From: Marinilabilia sp964403175
GTDB taxonomy: Bacteria > Bacteroidota > Bacteroidia > Bacteroidales > Marinilabiliaceae
Assembly (NCBI GenBank): GCA_964403175.1
Contig: CAYOFH010000003.1
Location: 1-64,000, forward strand
Direction of reading: 5' to 3'
DNA length: 64,000 nt
The notes below the pieces were generated by a model, which worked only from the letters and a program-made list of their open reading frames with translations, did no database searches and had not been told where the DNA came from. Shown here in pieces: positions 63,311-64,000 of this stretch. Made by a program: the position numbers and the translations under genes. The stretch's first letter is position 1. The number at the start of each line of letters is the position of its first letter.

Positions 63311-63592
63311 ATATTTGTTGCAGGAAAAGCCAGCTATTGCAATATTCTTTTTTTTAAACATTTATATACCAAAAGCATATCTTTTGTTCCCGGAAAATTT
63401 GAAAGGTTTACTCTTAAGACAATCCTGACTTTCGGATTTTGAACCTTCTTAAACTGAACAAATTCTTTTCTTGTCATCAATAATTTGTTTGTTGTTTTAT
63501 TACGAAATTTTTGAAACGTTAAATGTCTGCTGATATATTTGGCAGGCATTTTTGGTGTAAAACTCATAAGTTGTTATTATATAGTTTGATAT

Positions 63593-64000
63593 ATGGATTG
63601 GATTGAAGCGTTAATTCTTGGTTTCGTACAGGGACTGACAGAGTTTTTGCCTGTAAGCAGCAGCGGTCATCTGGAGATCGGGAAGCAACTTCTGGGCATT
63701 GATACTCCTGACAGTCTACGGTTTACAGTTGTTGTGCATGGAGCCACAGTACTCAGTACATTGGTGGTATTTCGTAAAGATATTGTTAATCTGTTTTCAG
63801 GATTATTAAAATTCAGGTGGAACGAAGAGACAAAATATATTGCTAAAATTGCCTTTTCTATGATTCCAATTGCGGTTGTTGGACTTTTTTTTAAGGATTA
63901 TGTGGAGGAGGTTTTTAATACCACAAGTATGTTATTACTGGTAGGATTGATGTTACTTATTACCGCCTCTTTTCTGACCTTTTCATATTACAAAAAATCA
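63593..64000 (+). CDS. uppP: Undecaprenyl-diphosphatase UppP (C-terminus cut by window edge)
   Basis: Regenerates the lipid carrier undecaprenyl phosphate for peptidoglycan and surface polysaccharide synthesis; also known as BacA. The ATG at 63593 is followed by 136 codons without a stop to the window end, about half of the usual 265-270 residues. The active-site signatures are clear: FVQGLTEFLPVSSSGHLEIG near the N-terminus, then the FTVVVHGATVLSTL helix. The second PGxSRSG motif lies beyond the edge. It completes the ftsX-DUF3098-uppP cluster. Confidence 0.97.
   Translation, partial: MDWIEALILGFVQGLTEFLPVSSSGHLEIGKQLLGIDTPDSLRFTVVVHGATVLSTLVVFRKDIVNLFSGLLKFRWNEETKYIAKIAFSMIPIAVVGLFFKDYVEEVFNTTSMLLLVGLMLLITASFLTFSYYKKS

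Noticed and set aside
63334..63567. 77-codon minus-strand frame between DUF3098 and uppP genes
   Set aside because: It lies in a cluster that is normally contiguous on the other strand, and I recognise no domain or promoter for it.
1..64000. CRISPR arrays, tRNA or rRNA genes, prophage or defence islands
   Set aside because: I saw no regularly spaced direct repeats, no tRNA T-loop with flanking arms, and no recombinase, restriction or phage-structural gene.

Overview
The window is a chromosomal segment of a Bacteroidota bacterium, most likely in the Bacteroidales/Marinilabiliales group. The evidence is a PorZ-type protein of the type IX secretion system with a C-terminal sorting domain, the FtsX-DUF3098-UppP cluster, a zinc-cysteine-free sirtuin of the Bacteroides type, DUF4292 and TPR lipoproteins, and the Bacteroidetes promoter element TAnnTTTG upstream of many genes. 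Shine-Dalgarno sequences are nearly absent. I see no rRNA, tRNA, CRISPR array, prophage or intact transposase.

Layout. 0-11 kb: dnaG (cut by the window edge), a sirtuin, the ATP synthase block atpB-E-F-H-A-G with an AtpI-like membrane protein and a bactofilin upstream (beta and epsilon are absent), and a membrane adenylate cyclase with an HD domain. 11-31 kb: mostly plus-strand genes. These are a universal stress protein, rdgB, porZ, a large membrane-anchored protein, a Na/Pi cotransporter, small secreted proteins, a redox group (Tat-exported DUF362 protein, NapH-like polyferredoxin, OsmC, ferredoxin, dodecin), hrpB and a luciferase-like oxidoreductase. 30.6-34.9 kb: a minus-strand group (CDF transporter, rhodanese, hemW, Rrf2 regulator, rpiB) with one plus-strand VanZ-like gene. 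35.3-53.4 kb: a nearly unbroken plus-strand run (nadA, response regulator, ruvB, flippase, dut, TPR lipoprotein, DUF4292, EnvC-like, HATPase, ybeY, mnmG, ade, uvrC, dtd, mazG-like, deoC) interrupted only by lplA. 53.8-64 kb: polyprenyl synthase, ArsR-type regulator, queD, polA, an ECF sigma/anti-sigma pair, a radical SAM enzyme, ftsX, a DUF3098 protein and uppP (cut by the edge).

The main structural finding is that the window appears to contain the chromosomal replication origin. Gene orientation and strand composition flip between rpiB and nadA, with plus-strand DNA C-rich to the left and G/T-rich to the right. Three 16-bp parS-type ParB sites lie within 14 kb: beside hemW, directly after the mnmG stop codon, and inside the ade coding sequence. 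DnaA-box-like nonamers occur beside the first parS and in the AT-rich rpiB-nadA spacer.

Two families of short dispersed intergenic repeats are visible: about 66 bp in four copies, and about 95 bp in three copies around the redox genes. There is also one MITE-like hairpin element. None matches a family I can name. No clearly new multi-gene defence or biosynthetic system was recognised.
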